Assembly: GCA_021736385.1 (NCBI GenBank)
Contig: JAIPFY010000007.1
Location: 1-64,000 of the forward strand
Reading direction: 5' to 3'
Origin: Spirochaetia bacterium
GTDB lineage: Bacteria; Spirochaetota; Spirochaetia; CAKZLE01
DNA: 64,000 nucleotides
Position numbers and translations under genes: made by a program. The notes beneath the pieces were generated by a model that worked only from the letters and a program-made list of their open reading frames with translations, was not told the DNA's origin and did no database searches. Shown here piece by piece: positions 28,800-38,919 of the stretch (the first letter of the stretch is position 1; the number at the start of each line of letters is the position of its first letter).

Positions 28800-29323
28800 G
28801 GCTGTTCATCGGTATCCCGGTCAGACCGGAGACAGCAGCTCGCCTGCGCAAGGCTATGAACGCATGCCCTGATCGTGATATGATACGCCTGACAGGGACG
28901 GATCGGTATCATGTGACCCTGCTGTTCCTCGGAGAGCGGGATCCTTCGCAGATCCCGGTCATCACCCGGGCCATGGATGCTGCCAGCCTCGGATCCCTGC
29001 CTGAAGCGCTCATCTGCGAAGGTATCAGGATCTTCTCTCGTCGCACCATCGTGACACCGGTGACCGCAGGCAGAGAACAGCTTACGGAGTTGGCACAGGA
29101 TCTGGCAGGCCGGCTGCAGATACCGATACCCTCAGACGATACGATCTGGCATCTGAGTCTTGCGCGAATACCGAAAGGGGTACGGACAGACCTCCGGCTG
29201 ATCAGGGAGACCATGGATCTGAAGATCCGTGCCCAGATCGAACTGGATACCATCGTACTGTATCGATCTCACATAGGACATACCAGCGTTCGATACGAAG
29301 CGCTGCATACGATAAGGTTGTAG
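28796..29323 (+). CDS. thpR: RNA 2',3'-cyclic phosphodiesterase (2H family)
   Basis: LFIGIPVRPETAARLR...YHVTLLFLG...WHLSLARI, two HxT/Sx motifs. Confidence 0.88.
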   Translation: MRLFIGIPVRPETAARLRKAMNACPDRDMIRLTGTDRYHVTLLFLGERDPSQIPVITRAMDAASLGSLPEALICEGIRIFSRRTIVTPVTAGREQLTELAQDLAGRLQIPIPSDDTIWHLSLARIPKGVRTDLRLIRETMDLKIRAQIELDTIVLYRSHIGHTSVRYEALHTIRL

Positions 29324-29325
29324 AC

Positions 29326-31461
29326 ATGAAATGGGAAAAACCGGCTATAGATCCAGCACGAGTCAAGAAGATGCATGAACGGTATCATATCGATCTGATC
29401 ACCGCATCGATCCTTGAACGAAGAGGAGTCAGTCACACTGATATTCGCTTCTATCTCGAAGATGATGTCTCCTTTCTGCACAATCCGTTTCTGTTCGAAG
29501 ATATGGAGAGTGCAGTCGATCGTATCCTTGATGCGGTCAACGAGGGAGAGAAGGTGCGTATCTTCGGTGACAGGGATGTTGACGGGATGACCTCGACGGT
29601 GCTGCTCAAAGAGTCGCTCGATGAACTGGGTCTGGATGTCGACTGGAGGCTCCCGCTTGAGGATGAGCCCTACGGTCTGACGATGGCCGGGGTGGACCAT
29701 ATGGTAGAGGACGGGCGCACCCTGCTGATAACCGTCGACTGCGGGATCTCCAACACGAAGGAGATCTCCTATGCGGCAGGACACGGGATAGATGCGATCG
29801 TCATCGATCATCATATACCCGGAGATGAACTGCCGGCTGCAGTGGCGATCATCAATCCCAAGGTGGAGGGCAGCGGGTATCCGTTCCGGGATCTTGCAGG
29901 CTGCGGGGTGGTCGCAAAATGCATCTGGGCTCTCAATTTCAGCAAGACCGATCTCTACAAGCAGGAACTGGTGCTCCTGCATGCACGGCCGGGGAACCAG
30001 ACGGTGATCATTGATGCGGTGAAACTGGAGAATCTTGTCGAGATCGATCGTATCACCGAGAACATCGTCCCGGGAGTGCTGCCGGCCAGTCAGTCCCGCC
30101 TCTTTGATTTTCTGATCGGAAAACAGATCCTTGTCTATGATGAGGGCCTTGAGAAGCGCATGCTCCAGCAGGCATTCGGTGCACGGGTGGAGATCAATCT
30201 GATCGATCTGGCACCCGGGGTCATACAGCAGTTCCCTTCGATGAAGGGAAAGAGTCTCGTCCGTCTGCAGCAGTTGAGTAAGGCGAACCGGTACGGGACG
30301 GGAACGATCCAGGAGATCGATACGCTGGTGAGTCTGTTCAGCACCTATGTGATCAAGAGCCATCCGTCGCTCTCGTCCGAGTATGAGAAGAATCTCGATC
30401 TGGTTGCTATCGGCACCGTGGCTGACCTGATGCCGATGCATGGGGAGAACAGGATCCTGGTGAAGAAGGGGCTGCAGGTACTCTCCCGCGGTGACAGACA
30501 CTCGCTGCTCATGTTCCTTTCCATGCTCAATCTTGATGGTAAGCGTATCTCGACGACGAACATCGGCTGGCAGATCTCACCTGTGTTCAATGCATCCGGG
30601 AGGCTGGGAGTTCCCGATAAGACGGTCGATCTGCTGTTGAGCAAGGATCGAACCGAACAGGAACAGCTGTCGGTCGAACTGATCGGACTGAACAAGAGAC
30701 GAAAGAAGCTCGGTGATGATTCATGGAACAAGATCCTTCCCAAGGCACGGACCAGTTATGATGCACACGATCACAAGATCGTCATCGTCTATGACAAGTC
30801 GGTCAACAGGGGGATCACCGGTATCATGGCCTCACGACTGCTCAGTCAGTTCAAAGCCCCTGCCATGGTGATCGCTCAGATCGAAGACCATCTGGTGGGC
30901 AGCATGAGAAGCAGTAAGGCGATGAATGTGAAATCGTTCCTCTCCACCTTCGATGATATCCTCATCGATCATGGAGGTCATCAGTGTGCCGGCGGGTTCA
31001 GTCTCTATGAGAAGGACCTGGATGAGTTCCTGATCCGGGTCGATGAGCTCGCAGGGGATCTGGTGATCAAGAAGAGTGAGGACATCCTGACCATCGATGC
31101 GGAACTGCCGGAACAGTTCATGACCCCGGAGCTCATCACGCTCGTCGAGCGTCTTGAGCCCTACGGTGCTGAACACAATCCGCTGCAGTTCATGATGCGT
31201 GGAGCTGTGATCGAAGAGATCAGCCTGCTCGGTGCAGGGGAACAGAAACACGTGAAGATGCTCATCGCCTATGGGGCCTACAAATGGCCGGCGATCTTCT
31301 GGCGGGCAGGGGACCGGGCCGGTCAGGAATTCTCCAGGGGCGATCGCATCGATCTGGTCTTCAGATTCGGGAGAAACTACTATAAGAACATGGAGTCACT
31401 GCAATTGACTGTACTCGATATCGCTCAAGATGCTGATGACATGTTGACAAACATACGATAA
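29326..31461 (+). CDS. recJ: Single-stranded-DNA-specific exonuclease RecJ
   Basis: [17 protein letters not shown]...[24 protein letters not shown]...[15 protein letters not shown]...NASGRLG...[11 protein letters not shown]. Confidence 0.9.
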   Translation: MKWEKPAIDPARVKKMHERYHIDLITASILERRGVSHTDIRFYLEDDVSFLHNPFLFEDMESAVDRILDAVNEGEKVRIFGDRDVDGMTSTVLLKESLDELGLDVDWRLPLEDEPYGLTMAGVDHMVEDGRTLLITVDCGISNTKEISYAAGHGIDAIVIDHHIPGDELPAAVAIINPKVEGSGYPFRDLAGCGVVAKCIWALNFSKTDLYKQELVLLHARPGNQTVIIDAVKLENLVEIDRITENIVPGVLPASQSRLFDFLIGKQILVYDEGLEKRMLQQAFGARVEINLIDLAPGVIQQFPSMKGKSLVRLQQLSKANRYGTGTIQEIDTLVSLFSTYVIKSHPSLSSEYEKNLDLVAIGTVADLMPMHGENRILVKKGLQVLSRGDRHSLLMFLSMLNLDGKRISTTNIGWQISPVFNASGRLGVPDKTVDLLLSKDRTEQEQLSVELIGLNKRRKKLGDDSWNKILPKARTSYDAHDHKIVIVYDKSVNRGITGIMASRLLSQFKAPAMVIAQIEDHLVGSMRSSKAMNVKSFLSTFDDILIDHGGHQCAGGFSLYEKDLDEFLIRVDELAGDLVIKKSEDILTIDAELPEQFMTPELITLVERLEPYGAEHNPLQFMMRGAVIEEISLLGAGEQKHVKMLIAYGAYKWPAIFWRAGDRAGQEFSRGDRIDLVFRFGRNYYKNMESLQLTVLDIAQDADDMLTNIR

Positions 31462-31505
31462 TACGTGATAGTACTACCGTAGTATTTCCCATGATGGGAA
31501 AGGGG

Positions 31506-31724
31506 GTGATTACTATAGCTTTCGTAAAAGTCGACGAAAACGAACCTCTGGAGAAATCTCTGAAACGATTCAAGAGAATGGTTGAGAAAGAAGGGATTAT
31601 CAGAGAGTGGAAGAAGCGAGAATATTTCGAAAAGCCTTCCACCATCAATAACCGGAAGAAAAAAGCTCTTCAGCGAAAACAGATGAAGAAGTTGAGAAAA
31701 CTCAAAGCAATGAAGAGCTACTAG
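31506..31724 (+). CDS. rpsU: Ribosomal protein bS21
   Basis: [63 protein letters not shown] start proposed. Confidence 0.92.
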   Translation: MITIAFVKVDENEPLEKSLKRFKRMVEKEGIIREWKKREYFEKPSTINNRKKKALQRKQMKKLRKLKAMKSY

Positions 31725-31784
31725 GTTATATATATATAACGTATTGGTGTCATTTGCCGTAATCGATCGGTATCCGGTCACAAG

Positions 31785-31824
31785 GGAGGGAAAGTCATAT
31801 CTCATGATTTTCTCTCCTTTTTTT
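31785..31824 (+). terminator. Rho-independent terminator after rpsU
   Basis: 14-bp stem GGAGGGAAAGTCAT/ATGATTTTCTCTCC (two G-U), 5-nt loop, followed by TTTTTTT. Confidence 0.9.
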
Positions 31825-31880
31825 AACCCCCGAGAAGAATACGTAGTCATTATGAATACAGTAATTTTATCACGAAATAT

Positions 31881-31909
31881 TTGACATTTACTCAGTTACT
31901 AAGTACAAT
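31881..31909 (+). promoter_or_regulatory. Sigma70-type promoter of the ser/gcv block
   Basis: TTGACA-N17-TACAAT upstream of the serA-like gene. Confidence 0.8.
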
Positions 31910-31944
31910 AAGATAGATTTTAACAGTTTAGAGGAGCGTAACCT

Positions 31945-32832
31945 ATGCTTATCCTGATTTCAGACGCTTTTGATGCGTCATTGCCCGAAAAATTGACTCA
32001 ATTTGGTGAAGTCACTACTGATACTTCACGTCTTGCAGAAGCTCATGTTGTACTGATCAGAAGTAAGACAACATGTACCAAAGAGTATATCGATGCTGCA
32101 AAGAACCTGAAGCTAATCATCAGAGGCGGAGTGGGGATCGACAATATCGATAAGGATTATGCACAGAGCAAAGGTATCCTGGTGCATAACACACCGAAGG
32201 CCTCATCGATCGCAGTAGCTGAACTGGCGTTCGCTCTGATGATCTCAGTCCCGAACCACATCGTAGAAGCACATAACGGTATGGTCGAGGGCTCCTGGTT
32301 GAAGAAGAGCATCAAGAGGACTGAGCTGTACGGTAAGACGCTCTGCCTCGGTGGTATCGGGAACATCGCTTCCAAAGTAGCAGAACGGGCTGCAGCCTTC
32401 GGGATGAAGGTCGTTGCGTATGATAAATACGTATCACAGAGCCCAGTGGCAGAGATGAAACCTTCTCTCAAAGAAGCTGCCAAAGATGCAGACTACATCT
32501 CCCTGCATCTGCCTCTGACTGATGAGACCCGTGGGATCTTTGGTCAGGAGATCATCGATGCCTGTGTGAAGAGACCTGTAGTGATCAATACCGGTCGAGG
32601 ACCCTGTGTGGATGCCCAGGCTATGACCGCTGCATTGGAATCCGGACAGATCAGCTGGTATGCCACTGATGTATGGCCTTCTGACCCACCATCAGAAGAC
32701 TACCCGATCCTGAAAGCACCACATGTGACCATGACCCCTCATATCGGGGCAAGCAGTAAAGAGAATCTGCTGAGAATAGGCGATGAAGCATACAGCATCA
32801 TCAAAGCAGCTGTTGACGGAGGAAAGCTATGA
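31945..32832 (+). CDS. serA: D-3-phosphoglycerate dehydrogenase-type 2-hydroxyacid dehydrogenase
   Basis: LIIRGGVGIDNIDKDYAQSKGILVHNTPKASSIAVAELAFALM...GKTLCLGGIGNIASKVAERAAAFGMKV...VINTGRGPCVDAQAM...TPHIGASSKEN; lacks a C-terminal ACT domain. Confidence 0.85.
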   Translation: MLILISDAFDASLPEKLTQFGEVTTDTSRLAEAHVVLIRSKTTCTKEYIDAAKNLKLIIRGGVGIDNIDKDYAQSKGILVHNTPKASSIAVAELAFALMISVPNHIVEAHNGMVEGSWLKKSIKRTELYGKTLCLGGIGNIASKVAERAAAFGMKVVAYDKYVSQSPVAEMKPSLKEAAKDADYISLHLPLTDETRGIFGQEIIDACVKRPVVINTGRGPCVDAQAMTAALESGQISWYATDVWPSDPPSEDYPILKAPHVTMTPHIGASSKENLLRIGDEAYSIIKAAVDGGKL

Positions 32833-33917
32833 GTGAACGAAAACTGAATTTCTTTGCAGGGCCATCAGTACTTCCTGAGGAAGTCCTTGCAGAGCTGAAA
32901 GACCAGATCGGTGAGTACCAAGATAACGGGTTCTCCATGATCGAAGCAAGCCACAGAGGACCGGCATTCGATACGATGTATCACGAGTGCCTGGATCTGT
33001 TCAGGGAACTGCTCGGGATACCAGAGAACTACTCGGTGTTCTTCCTCGGCGGCGGGGCTACTCTGCAGTTCTCCATGATCCCGATGAACTTCCTCGGGGC
33101 AGGGCAGACTGCCGATTACCTGAAGACCGGGACCTGGTCCAACGGGGCATGCAACGATGCTCAGAAACTCGGGAACGTGAAGGTCCTCTTCGATGGGAAG
33201 GATTCGAACTACTCGACCCTGCCTGCTCCGGAGAGTGTAACACCTGATGCGGATGCAGCATACCTGTACCTCTGTTCGAATGAGACCATCGGAGGGATCG
33301 AATGGCAGGGCTGGCCGGAAACGGGCAACGTCCCCCTGATCGCCGATATGTCGAGTGACATCCTCAGCCGACCGGTTCCGGTCGAGAAGTTCGCCATGAT
33401 CTACGGCGGGGTACAGAAGAACCTCGGACCTGCAGGGGCTACCTTTGTGATCCTCCGTGATGACATGCTCGAGAGATCACCTGCGAATCTGACCTCCTAC
33501 CTGAATTACAATACCCATGCAAAGAAAGATGGTCTGTTCAACACCCCTCCGGTCTTCTCGATCTGGGCAGTCAAGCTGGTACTCGAATGGGTCAAGGCTC
33601 ATGGCGGTGCTCAGGGTATGGCAGAACGGGCTACTCGTAAGGCGAACCTGCTCTACAATGCGATCGACAGTCTCGATTCCGTCTTCTACTCACCCGTAGA
33701 TGCACGATACCGATCGAAGATGAACGTCGTGTTCAGACTCAGGGATGAAGAGCTCGAGAAACAGTTCCTCAAAGAGACCGCAGCCATGGGCATGCTCGGA
33801 CTGAAAGGACACAGAAGTGTTGGTGGATGCCGTGCATCGATCTACAACTCACTTCCTGAAGAATCTGTGGCAGTGCTTGCTGACTACATGAAAGAATTTG
33901 CACGAAAGAATGGATAA
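32829..33917 (+). CDS. serC: Phosphoserine aminotransferase
   Basis: LNFFAGPSVLPEEVLAELKDQIGEYQDNGFSMIEASHRGPAFD...FLGGGATLQFSMIPMNFL...IYGGVQKNLGPAGATFVILRDDM. Confidence 0.96.
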   Translation: MSERKLNFFAGPSVLPEEVLAELKDQIGEYQDNGFSMIEASHRGPAFDTMYHECLDLFRELLGIPENYSVFFLGGGATLQFSMIPMNFLGAGQTADYLKTGTWSNGACNDAQKLGNVKVLFDGKDSNYSTLPAPESVTPDADAAYLYLCSNETIGGIEWQGWPETGNVPLIADMSSDILSRPVPVEKFAMIYGGVQKNLGPAGATFVILRDDMLERSPANLTSYLNYNTHAKKDGLFNTPPVFSIWAVKLVLEWVKAHGGAQGMAERATRKANLLYNAIDSLDSVFYSPVDARYRSKMNVVFRLRDEELEKQFLKETAAMGMLGLKGHRSVGGCRASIYNSLPEESVAVLADYMKEFARKNG

Positions 33918-33921
33918 ACCA

Positions 33922-34371
33922 ATGAAGATCGACGATACGAACAAAGCAATTATCAAACAGCTTCGAGATGGACGCAAATCGTATAGCGCAATAGCTGATG
34001 AACTCTCTATCACTGAGAATACGGTACGCGCCCGGGTCAATAAGCTCATGGATGAGAAAGTGCTTGAAATAACCGGGTTAGTCGATCCATCATCACTGCC
34101 GAATCATAAGATCGTCATCATGGGCATCAAACTGAAGACTCTGGATCTGGGCAGGAAGGCCAAGGAATTCACCCAGCTTCGCGGGGTAGTCTTCGCAACG
34201 GTCGTCACCGGACGCTATGATCTGATCGTACAGGTGCTCATCAATGAGAACGACGGGTATTCTCTACTGGACTTCTTCAATCGGGAGCTGGTAAAGGTCT
34301 CTGAGATCCAGGATGTCGAGACGTTCGTCGTCTATGAGTCCTTTGACCTGAGAGTCCCCTATATTCTCTGA
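33922..34371 (+). CDS. Lrp/AsnC family transcriptional regulator
   Basis: IDDTNKAIIKQLRDGRKSYSAIADELSITENTVRARVNKLMDEKVLEITGLVDPSSL...VVTGRYDLIVQVLINE. Confidence 0.92.
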   Translation: MKIDDTNKAIIKQLRDGRKSYSAIADELSITENTVRARVNKLMDEKVLEITGLVDPSSLPNHKIVIMGIKLKTLDLGRKAKEFTQLRGVVFATVVTGRYDLIVQVLINENDGYSLLDFFNRELVKVSEIQDVETFVVYESFDLRVPYIL

Positions 34372-34397
34372 TGCGATTCTGACTTGCAGGTATATCT

Positions 34398-34425
34398 GAC
34401 GACAGCCTGTAACCGGGCTGTCGTC
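34398..34425 (+). terminator. Hairpin between the lrp-like gene and gcvT (terminator or attenuator)
   Basis: GACGACAGCC-N8-GGCTGTCGTC, weak U tract after. Confidence 0.5.
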
Positions 34426-34456
34426 TTCACGGAATAAAGATACAAGGGGTTTGGGT

Positions 34457-35581
34457 ATGAAGAAGACACCTTTGCACGCAGTATACAGTTCGTATCCCGG
34501 AGTCAAGCTCATTGATTTCGGTGGATGGGAACTCCCTGTCAATTTTGAGGCGGGGATACTGGCGGAGCATAAGCAGGTACGGGAACAGGTGGGACTGTTC
34601 GACGTATCACACATGGGGGAGTTCCTTGTCGATGGACCGGGCAGCGATGAGTTCGTTGACTACCTGGTGACCGGGAACGTCGCAGCCATGCAGAACGGAC
34701 AGGTGCTCTATGCACTGATGTGCTATCCCTCCGGAGGGGTGGTAGACGATCTGATCATCTACAAGAAGGCTGCTGATGCCTATCTGCTCGTGGTGAACGC
34801 CGCGAACATCGAGAAGGATTTTGCCTGGGTCACCAGGGAGAATCCCCGCAGTGCTGCAGGGGATCAGAACCTGCCGCGTATCATCGATGCCTCACAGGAT
34901 TTCGTGCAGATCGCTCTGCAGGGTCCCCTGGCTGAAGATGTGCTGGCGACACTCTGGACAGGCTGCAGTGAACTGGGATTCTTTCACTTCGAAGAATCGG
35001 TATCTCTCGGCGGTATTACCGCACTCATCTCACGTACCGGCTATACCGGTGAAGACGGCTTCGAGCTCTATCTTCCGGCGGAAGACGGACCGGCGCTCTG
35101 GAATCTGCTGATGGAAGCAGGAGAACCCTTCGGTATCCTGCCCTGCGGGCTCGGTGCGCGTGATACGTTGAGACTCGAATCAAAGCTTCCGCTCTACGGC
35201 CATGAACTCACCTCAGAGATCACACCTCTGGAAGCGAACCTGTCAGTCTTCGTGCATCTTGATGCTGGAGATTTTTGTGGAAAAGATGCGCTGGTGAAGC
35301 AGAAGGAAGAGGGGATACCCCGCTCATTACGTGGTATCATAATGGAAGACAAAGGTATCCCGAGAAATGGGTACGAGGTCTACAGCGGGGATGACTGTAT
35401 CGGGTTCGTCACCAGCGGAGCGGTGTCACCGAAACTGGATGCATTCATCGGATTAGTGCTGATCAGGCGCGGCTGCGGTCTGAAGATCGGAGATCGTGTG
35501 GATATCGAAATCCGCGGCAAGCGGAAACGAGCGAGACTGGTGAAAACACCATTCTACAAGAATACCGGGAGGAAACGATGA
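34457..35581 (+). CDS. gcvT: Glycine cleavage system T protein (aminomethyltransferase)
   Basis: KKTPLHAVYSSYPGVKLIDFGGWELPVNFEAGILAEHKQVREQVGLFDVSHMGEF...SRTGYTGEDGFELYLP...CGLGARDTLRLESKLPLYGHEL. Confidence 0.96.
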   Translation: MKKTPLHAVYSSYPGVKLIDFGGWELPVNFEAGILAEHKQVREQVGLFDVSHMGEFLVDGPGSDEFVDYLVTGNVAAMQNGQVLYALMCYPSGGVVDDLIIYKKAADAYLLVVNAANIEKDFAWVTRENPRSAAGDQNLPRIIDASQDFVQIALQGPLAEDVLATLWTGCSELGFFHFEESVSLGGITALISRTGYTGEDGFELYLPAEDGPALWNLLMEAGEPFGILPCGLGARDTLRLESKLPLYGHELTSEITPLEANLSVFVHLDAGDFCGKDALVKQKEEGIPRSLRGIIMEDKGIPRNGYEVYSGDDCIGFVTSGAVSPKLDAFIGLVLIRRGCGLKIGDRVDIEIRGKRKRARLVKTPFYKNTGRKR

Positions 35582-35961
35582 GCGAAGTAAGAAAAGGACT
35601 GTGGTATACCACCGATCATGAATGGATTCGACTTGAGGGGACAAAGGCCTATGTTGGTATCACCGATTATGCTCAGGCACAGCTTGGTGAAGTGGTATAC
35701 GTAGAGCTTCCTGAGATCGATGATGAGTTCGAGAAGGATGACGAGATCTCCAGTATCGAGTCGGTCAAGGCTGCCTCTGCCATCATCAATCCCCTGACCG
35801 GGACGGTGAAGGAAGTCAATGAGGATCTTGAAGATACGCCTGAGCATATCAATTCCGATCCGTTCGAGTACTTCATCTATGCCATAGAGCTCTCTGATGA
35901 ATCAGAGTGTGACGATCTGCTTGATGCTGATGCATACAGTGCATACCTCGAAACACTATAA
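35578..35961 (+). CDS. gcvH: Glycine cleavage system H protein
   Basis: LWYTTDHEWIRLEGTKAYVGITDYAQAQLGEVVYVELPEIDDEFEKDDEISSIESVKAASAIINPLTGTV (lipoyl-Lys ESVKAAS). Confidence 0.97.
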   Translation: MSEVRKGLWYTTDHEWIRLEGTKAYVGITDYAQAQLGEVVYVELPEIDDEFEKDDEISSIESVKAASAIINPLTGTVKEVNEDLEDTPEHINSDPFEYFIYAIELSDESECDDLLDADAYSAYLETL

Positions 35962-35985
35962 CGAGGAAAGGAATACGTAGCTGCC

Positions 35986-37335
35986 ATGATGAATCCGTAT
36001 AGTGTCCCCACGAGTGAAGAGAAGTCTGTGATGCTCAAGGCTATCGGCCTTTCGAGCATCAGAGAACTCTTCAGTGATATTCCATCGCATCTCTATCTTG
36101 AGAGCTGTACTGATATCCCTCAGGGTGTCTCCGAGTACGAAGCTCTGCGGCACCTTGAATCTCTTGCTGAGATGAATACCCTCGGGGTATCGTATCTGGG
36201 CTGTGGTTCCTATGACCATATCATCCCCTCTGCGGTCTCCCATCTGTCCTCTCTCCCGTCGTTTCTCACTGCCTATACTCCCTATCAGCCTGAAGTGTCA
36301 CAAGGCACGCTGCAGGCGATCTTCGAGTATCAGACGATGATCTGTGAGATCACCGGGATGGATGTCTCCAATGCCTCTCTCTATGACGGACATACCGCCG
36401 CATCTGAAGCTGTGGTCATGGCCCGCAACGCCAAGAGGAAGGGGAACATCCTGCTCGTATCAGAGACGATACATCCGAACACTCTCAGTGTCATCAAGAC
36501 ACATATGTCCCATTCTGATCTGCAGATCCAAACTATCGCAGCGAATGACGGCGTAGTCAAACTTGCTGATCTGGAAGCGATGTTGAGTCCTGAGGTCATC
36601 GGGGTCCTGGTGCAGAGTCCGAACATCTACGGCTGCGTGGAAGATTATTCCGGGTTTGCCGATCGTATCCATGCACATAAGGCCATGTTCATCATATCCA
36701 GTGATCCGATGGCCCTCGGTGTGATCCCTTCTCAGGGTGACTGGGGTGCAGATATCGCCATCGGTGACATCCAGCCCTTCGGTATCCCGACCTGTTTCGG
36801 CGGGCCTTCTGCAGGCTATATCGCCGTACACGAGAAGTTATTGAGAAAACTTCCTGGTAGGATCGTAGGTGAATCTACAGACAGCAGCGGCAGACGTGCT
36901 TTCGTACTGACGCTCCAGGCTCGTGAACAGCATATAAAACGTGAACGGGCGACCTCGAACATCTGTTCGAATCAGGCTCAGGTCGCGTTGACCGCTTCGA
37001 TGTATCTATCACTGACCGGGTGGAACGGCGTCAGAGAGGCTGCGGTCCAGTCGCTGACGAAGGCCCATTTCCTCTATGAAGCTTTGCAGTCTGTCAGTTC
37101 GATCGAACCTGCGTTCTCCTCACCGTTCATCGGTGAGTTCACCATCGATCTTGGATCGGCTGAACAGGCCGGTGCTTTCCTCTCAGGGATGCGGGAACAC
37201 GGGATCTTTGCCGGAGTGCATCTTGGCGAGCTCGATGCCTCCATGGCCGGGCTGATCGCAGTCTCTGTGACTGAGAAACGCACGAAAGCCGAACTTGAAC
37301 AGTATGTCCACTCGGCACAGGAGGTGCTCTCATGA
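35986..37335 (+). CDS. gcvPA: Glycine dehydrogenase (decarboxylating) subunit 1
   Basis: SYLGCGSYDHIIPSAVSHLSSLPSFLTAYTPYQPEVSQGTLQAIFEYQTMICEITGMDVSNASLYDG. Confidence 0.96.
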   Translation: MMNPYSVPTSEEKSVMLKAIGLSSIRELFSDIPSHLYLESCTDIPQGVSEYEALRHLESLAEMNTLGVSYLGCGSYDHIIPSAVSHLSSLPSFLTAYTPYQPEVSQGTLQAIFEYQTMICEITGMDVSNASLYDGHTAASEAVVMARNAKRKGNILLVSETIHPNTLSVIKTHMSHSDLQIQTIAANDGVVKLADLEAMLSPEVIGVLVQSPNIYGCVEDYSGFADRIHAHKAMFIISSDPMALGVIPSQGDWGADIAIGDIQPFGIPTCFGGPSAGYIAVHEKLLRKLPGRIVGESTDSSGRRAFVLTLQAREQHIKRERATSNICSNQAQVALTASMYLSLTGWNGVREAAVQSLTKAHFLYEALQSVSSIEPAFSSPFIGEFTIDLGSAEQAGAFLSGMREHGIFAGVHLGELDASMAGLIAVSVTEKRTKAELEQYVHSAQEVLS

Positions 37336-38801
37336 CGTATACCAGCCTGATCTATGAGAAGAGCTGCCCCGGGCGCCAGGGCTATCGATTCCCCGCCCTG
37401 GATGTACCCGCGATCAAACTGTCTGAGGTGCTTCCGCAGAGTCTCATCAGAAGCAGTGTCCCGAATCTGCCCGAGGTCTCCGAGGTCGATGTCGTACGGC
37501 ATTATACCAATCTGAGTCAGAAATGCTTCTCTGTCGATACCGGCAGTTATCCTCTCGGTTCCTGTACTATGAAGTACAACCCCAAAGTGAACGAGGATGC
37601 TGCGGCTCTCAAGGGTTTCTCGCAGCTGCATCCCCTCCAGCCACAACAGAGCATCCAGGGGATACTTCGTCTGCAGTATGAATTACTTGAGAGGCTCTCA
37701 GCCCTGACAGGGATGAAGTGGGGGACTCTCCAGCCCTTTGCCGGTGCTCATGGGGAGTATACCGGGATGAAGCTGTTCAAAGCCTACTTCGACAAGCTCG
37801 GTGATACCCGGCGTAAGCGTATCCTGATCCCCACCTCGTCCCATGGGACCAATCCGGCTTCAGCTCATATGTCGGGCTTCGAGGTGATCGAGGTCGCTGC
37901 CAACGAGAGAGGCCTGGTCTCCCTGAAGGATCTGGAGCAGTATCTTGATGATGAACTTGCAGGTATCATGCTGACGAACCCCAACACGCTCGGGCTCTTC
38001 GAAGATGATATCCTGACGATCGCAGGCAGTGTCCATCGTGCCGGAGGCCTGCTCTACTACGATGGGGCCAACTTCAATGCGATCATGGGTAAGACCCGAC
38101 CTGGAGATATGGGATTCGATGTCATTCACCTGAATCTCCATAAGACCTTCGCTACTCCGCATGGCGGGGGAGGTCCCGGTGCCGGTCCGGTCCTGGTCTC
38201 GCAGCGCATGCTGCCGTTCCTTCCGACTCCCGACATCACCTTCAGTGACGGGGTGTATCAGCTCACCACTGATCGTCCTGATTCGATAGGGCGTATCTCA
38301 GGCTTCTACGGGAACATCGGGGTGCTCATCCGTGCCTACACCTATATCCTGGTCATGGGAGCAGACGGACTGCAGGAGGCTTCTGAGCATGCGGTGCTCT
38401 TTGCCAACTACGTCAAAGAGGGGCTCAAAAAGGCTTATCTGCTGCCGTACGATCAGATCTGCAAGCATGAGTTCGTGATCTCGGCACAGGAGATCAAAGA
38501 GACCTACGGAGTCTCTGCCATGGATATCGCCAAAGGGTTGATCGATGAGGGGATCCATCCCCCCACGATGTACTTCCCGCTGATCGTGCCTGAAGCACTG
38601 ATGATCGAACCGACTGAGACTGAATCGAAGGCCGATCTTGATCGGTTCATCGATGCGATGCTCCTGCTGAAACAGAAGGTCATCGATGATCCCGATGCGC
38701 TGCATGCTGCTCCGGTGACCACACCGATCGGACGTGTCGATGAGGTGCAGGCTGCACGGAAGCCGGTCGTCCGCTGGAGACCTGATACCGTTTCTTCATA
38801 G
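37332..38801 (+). CDS. gcvPB: Glycine dehydrogenase (decarboxylating) subunit 2
   Basis: SVDTGSYPLGSCTMKYNPKVNEDAAALKGFSQLHPLQP...SSHGTNPASAHMSGFEV...LNLHKTFATPHGGGGPGAGPV. Confidence 0.97.
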   Translation: MTYTSLIYEKSCPGRQGYRFPALDVPAIKLSEVLPQSLIRSSVPNLPEVSEVDVVRHYTNLSQKCFSVDTGSYPLGSCTMKYNPKVNEDAAALKGFSQLHPLQPQQSIQGILRLQYELLERLSALTGMKWGTLQPFAGAHGEYTGMKLFKAYFDKLGDTRRKRILIPTSSHGTNPASAHMSGFEVIEVAANERGLVSLKDLEQYLDDELAGIMLTNPNTLGLFEDDILTIAGSVHRAGGLLYYDGANFNAIMGKTRPGDMGFDVIHLNLHKTFATPHGGGGPGAGPVLVSQRMLPFLPTPDITFSDGVYQLTTDRPDSIGRISGFYGNIGVLIRAYTYILVMGADGLQEASEHAVLFANYVKEGLKKAYLLPYDQICKHEFVISAQEIKETYGVSAMDIAKGLIDEGIHPPTMYFPLIVPEALMIEPTETESKADLDRFIDAMLLLKQKVIDDPDALHAAPVTTPIGRVDEVQAARKPVVRWRPDTVSS

Positions 38802-38809
38802 CACAGCAT

Positions 38810-38840
38810 ACAGCGGCAGGTACAAGTTACCTGCCGCTGT
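38810..38840 (+). terminator. Perfect hairpin after gcvPB
   Basis: ACAGCGGCAGGTA-N5-TACCTGCCGCTGT. Confidence 0.75.
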
Positions 38841-38919
38841 TCTCAGATATGGAATACCACTTGTCTATCACGGCAAACCCTTGTACAATAGCATGAGAAG
38901 TATAGCTCTGGAGGGTGTG

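Noticed and set aside
29269-30501. 410-aa minus-strand ORF opposite recJ
   Set aside because: Antisense to clearly conserved RecJ; composition (H/D/Q/I-rich) has no recognisable domain.
34372-34456. Possible glycine riboswitch upstream of gcvT
   Set aside because: Gap is only about 85 nt, with a single hairpin and no glycine-aptamer core.
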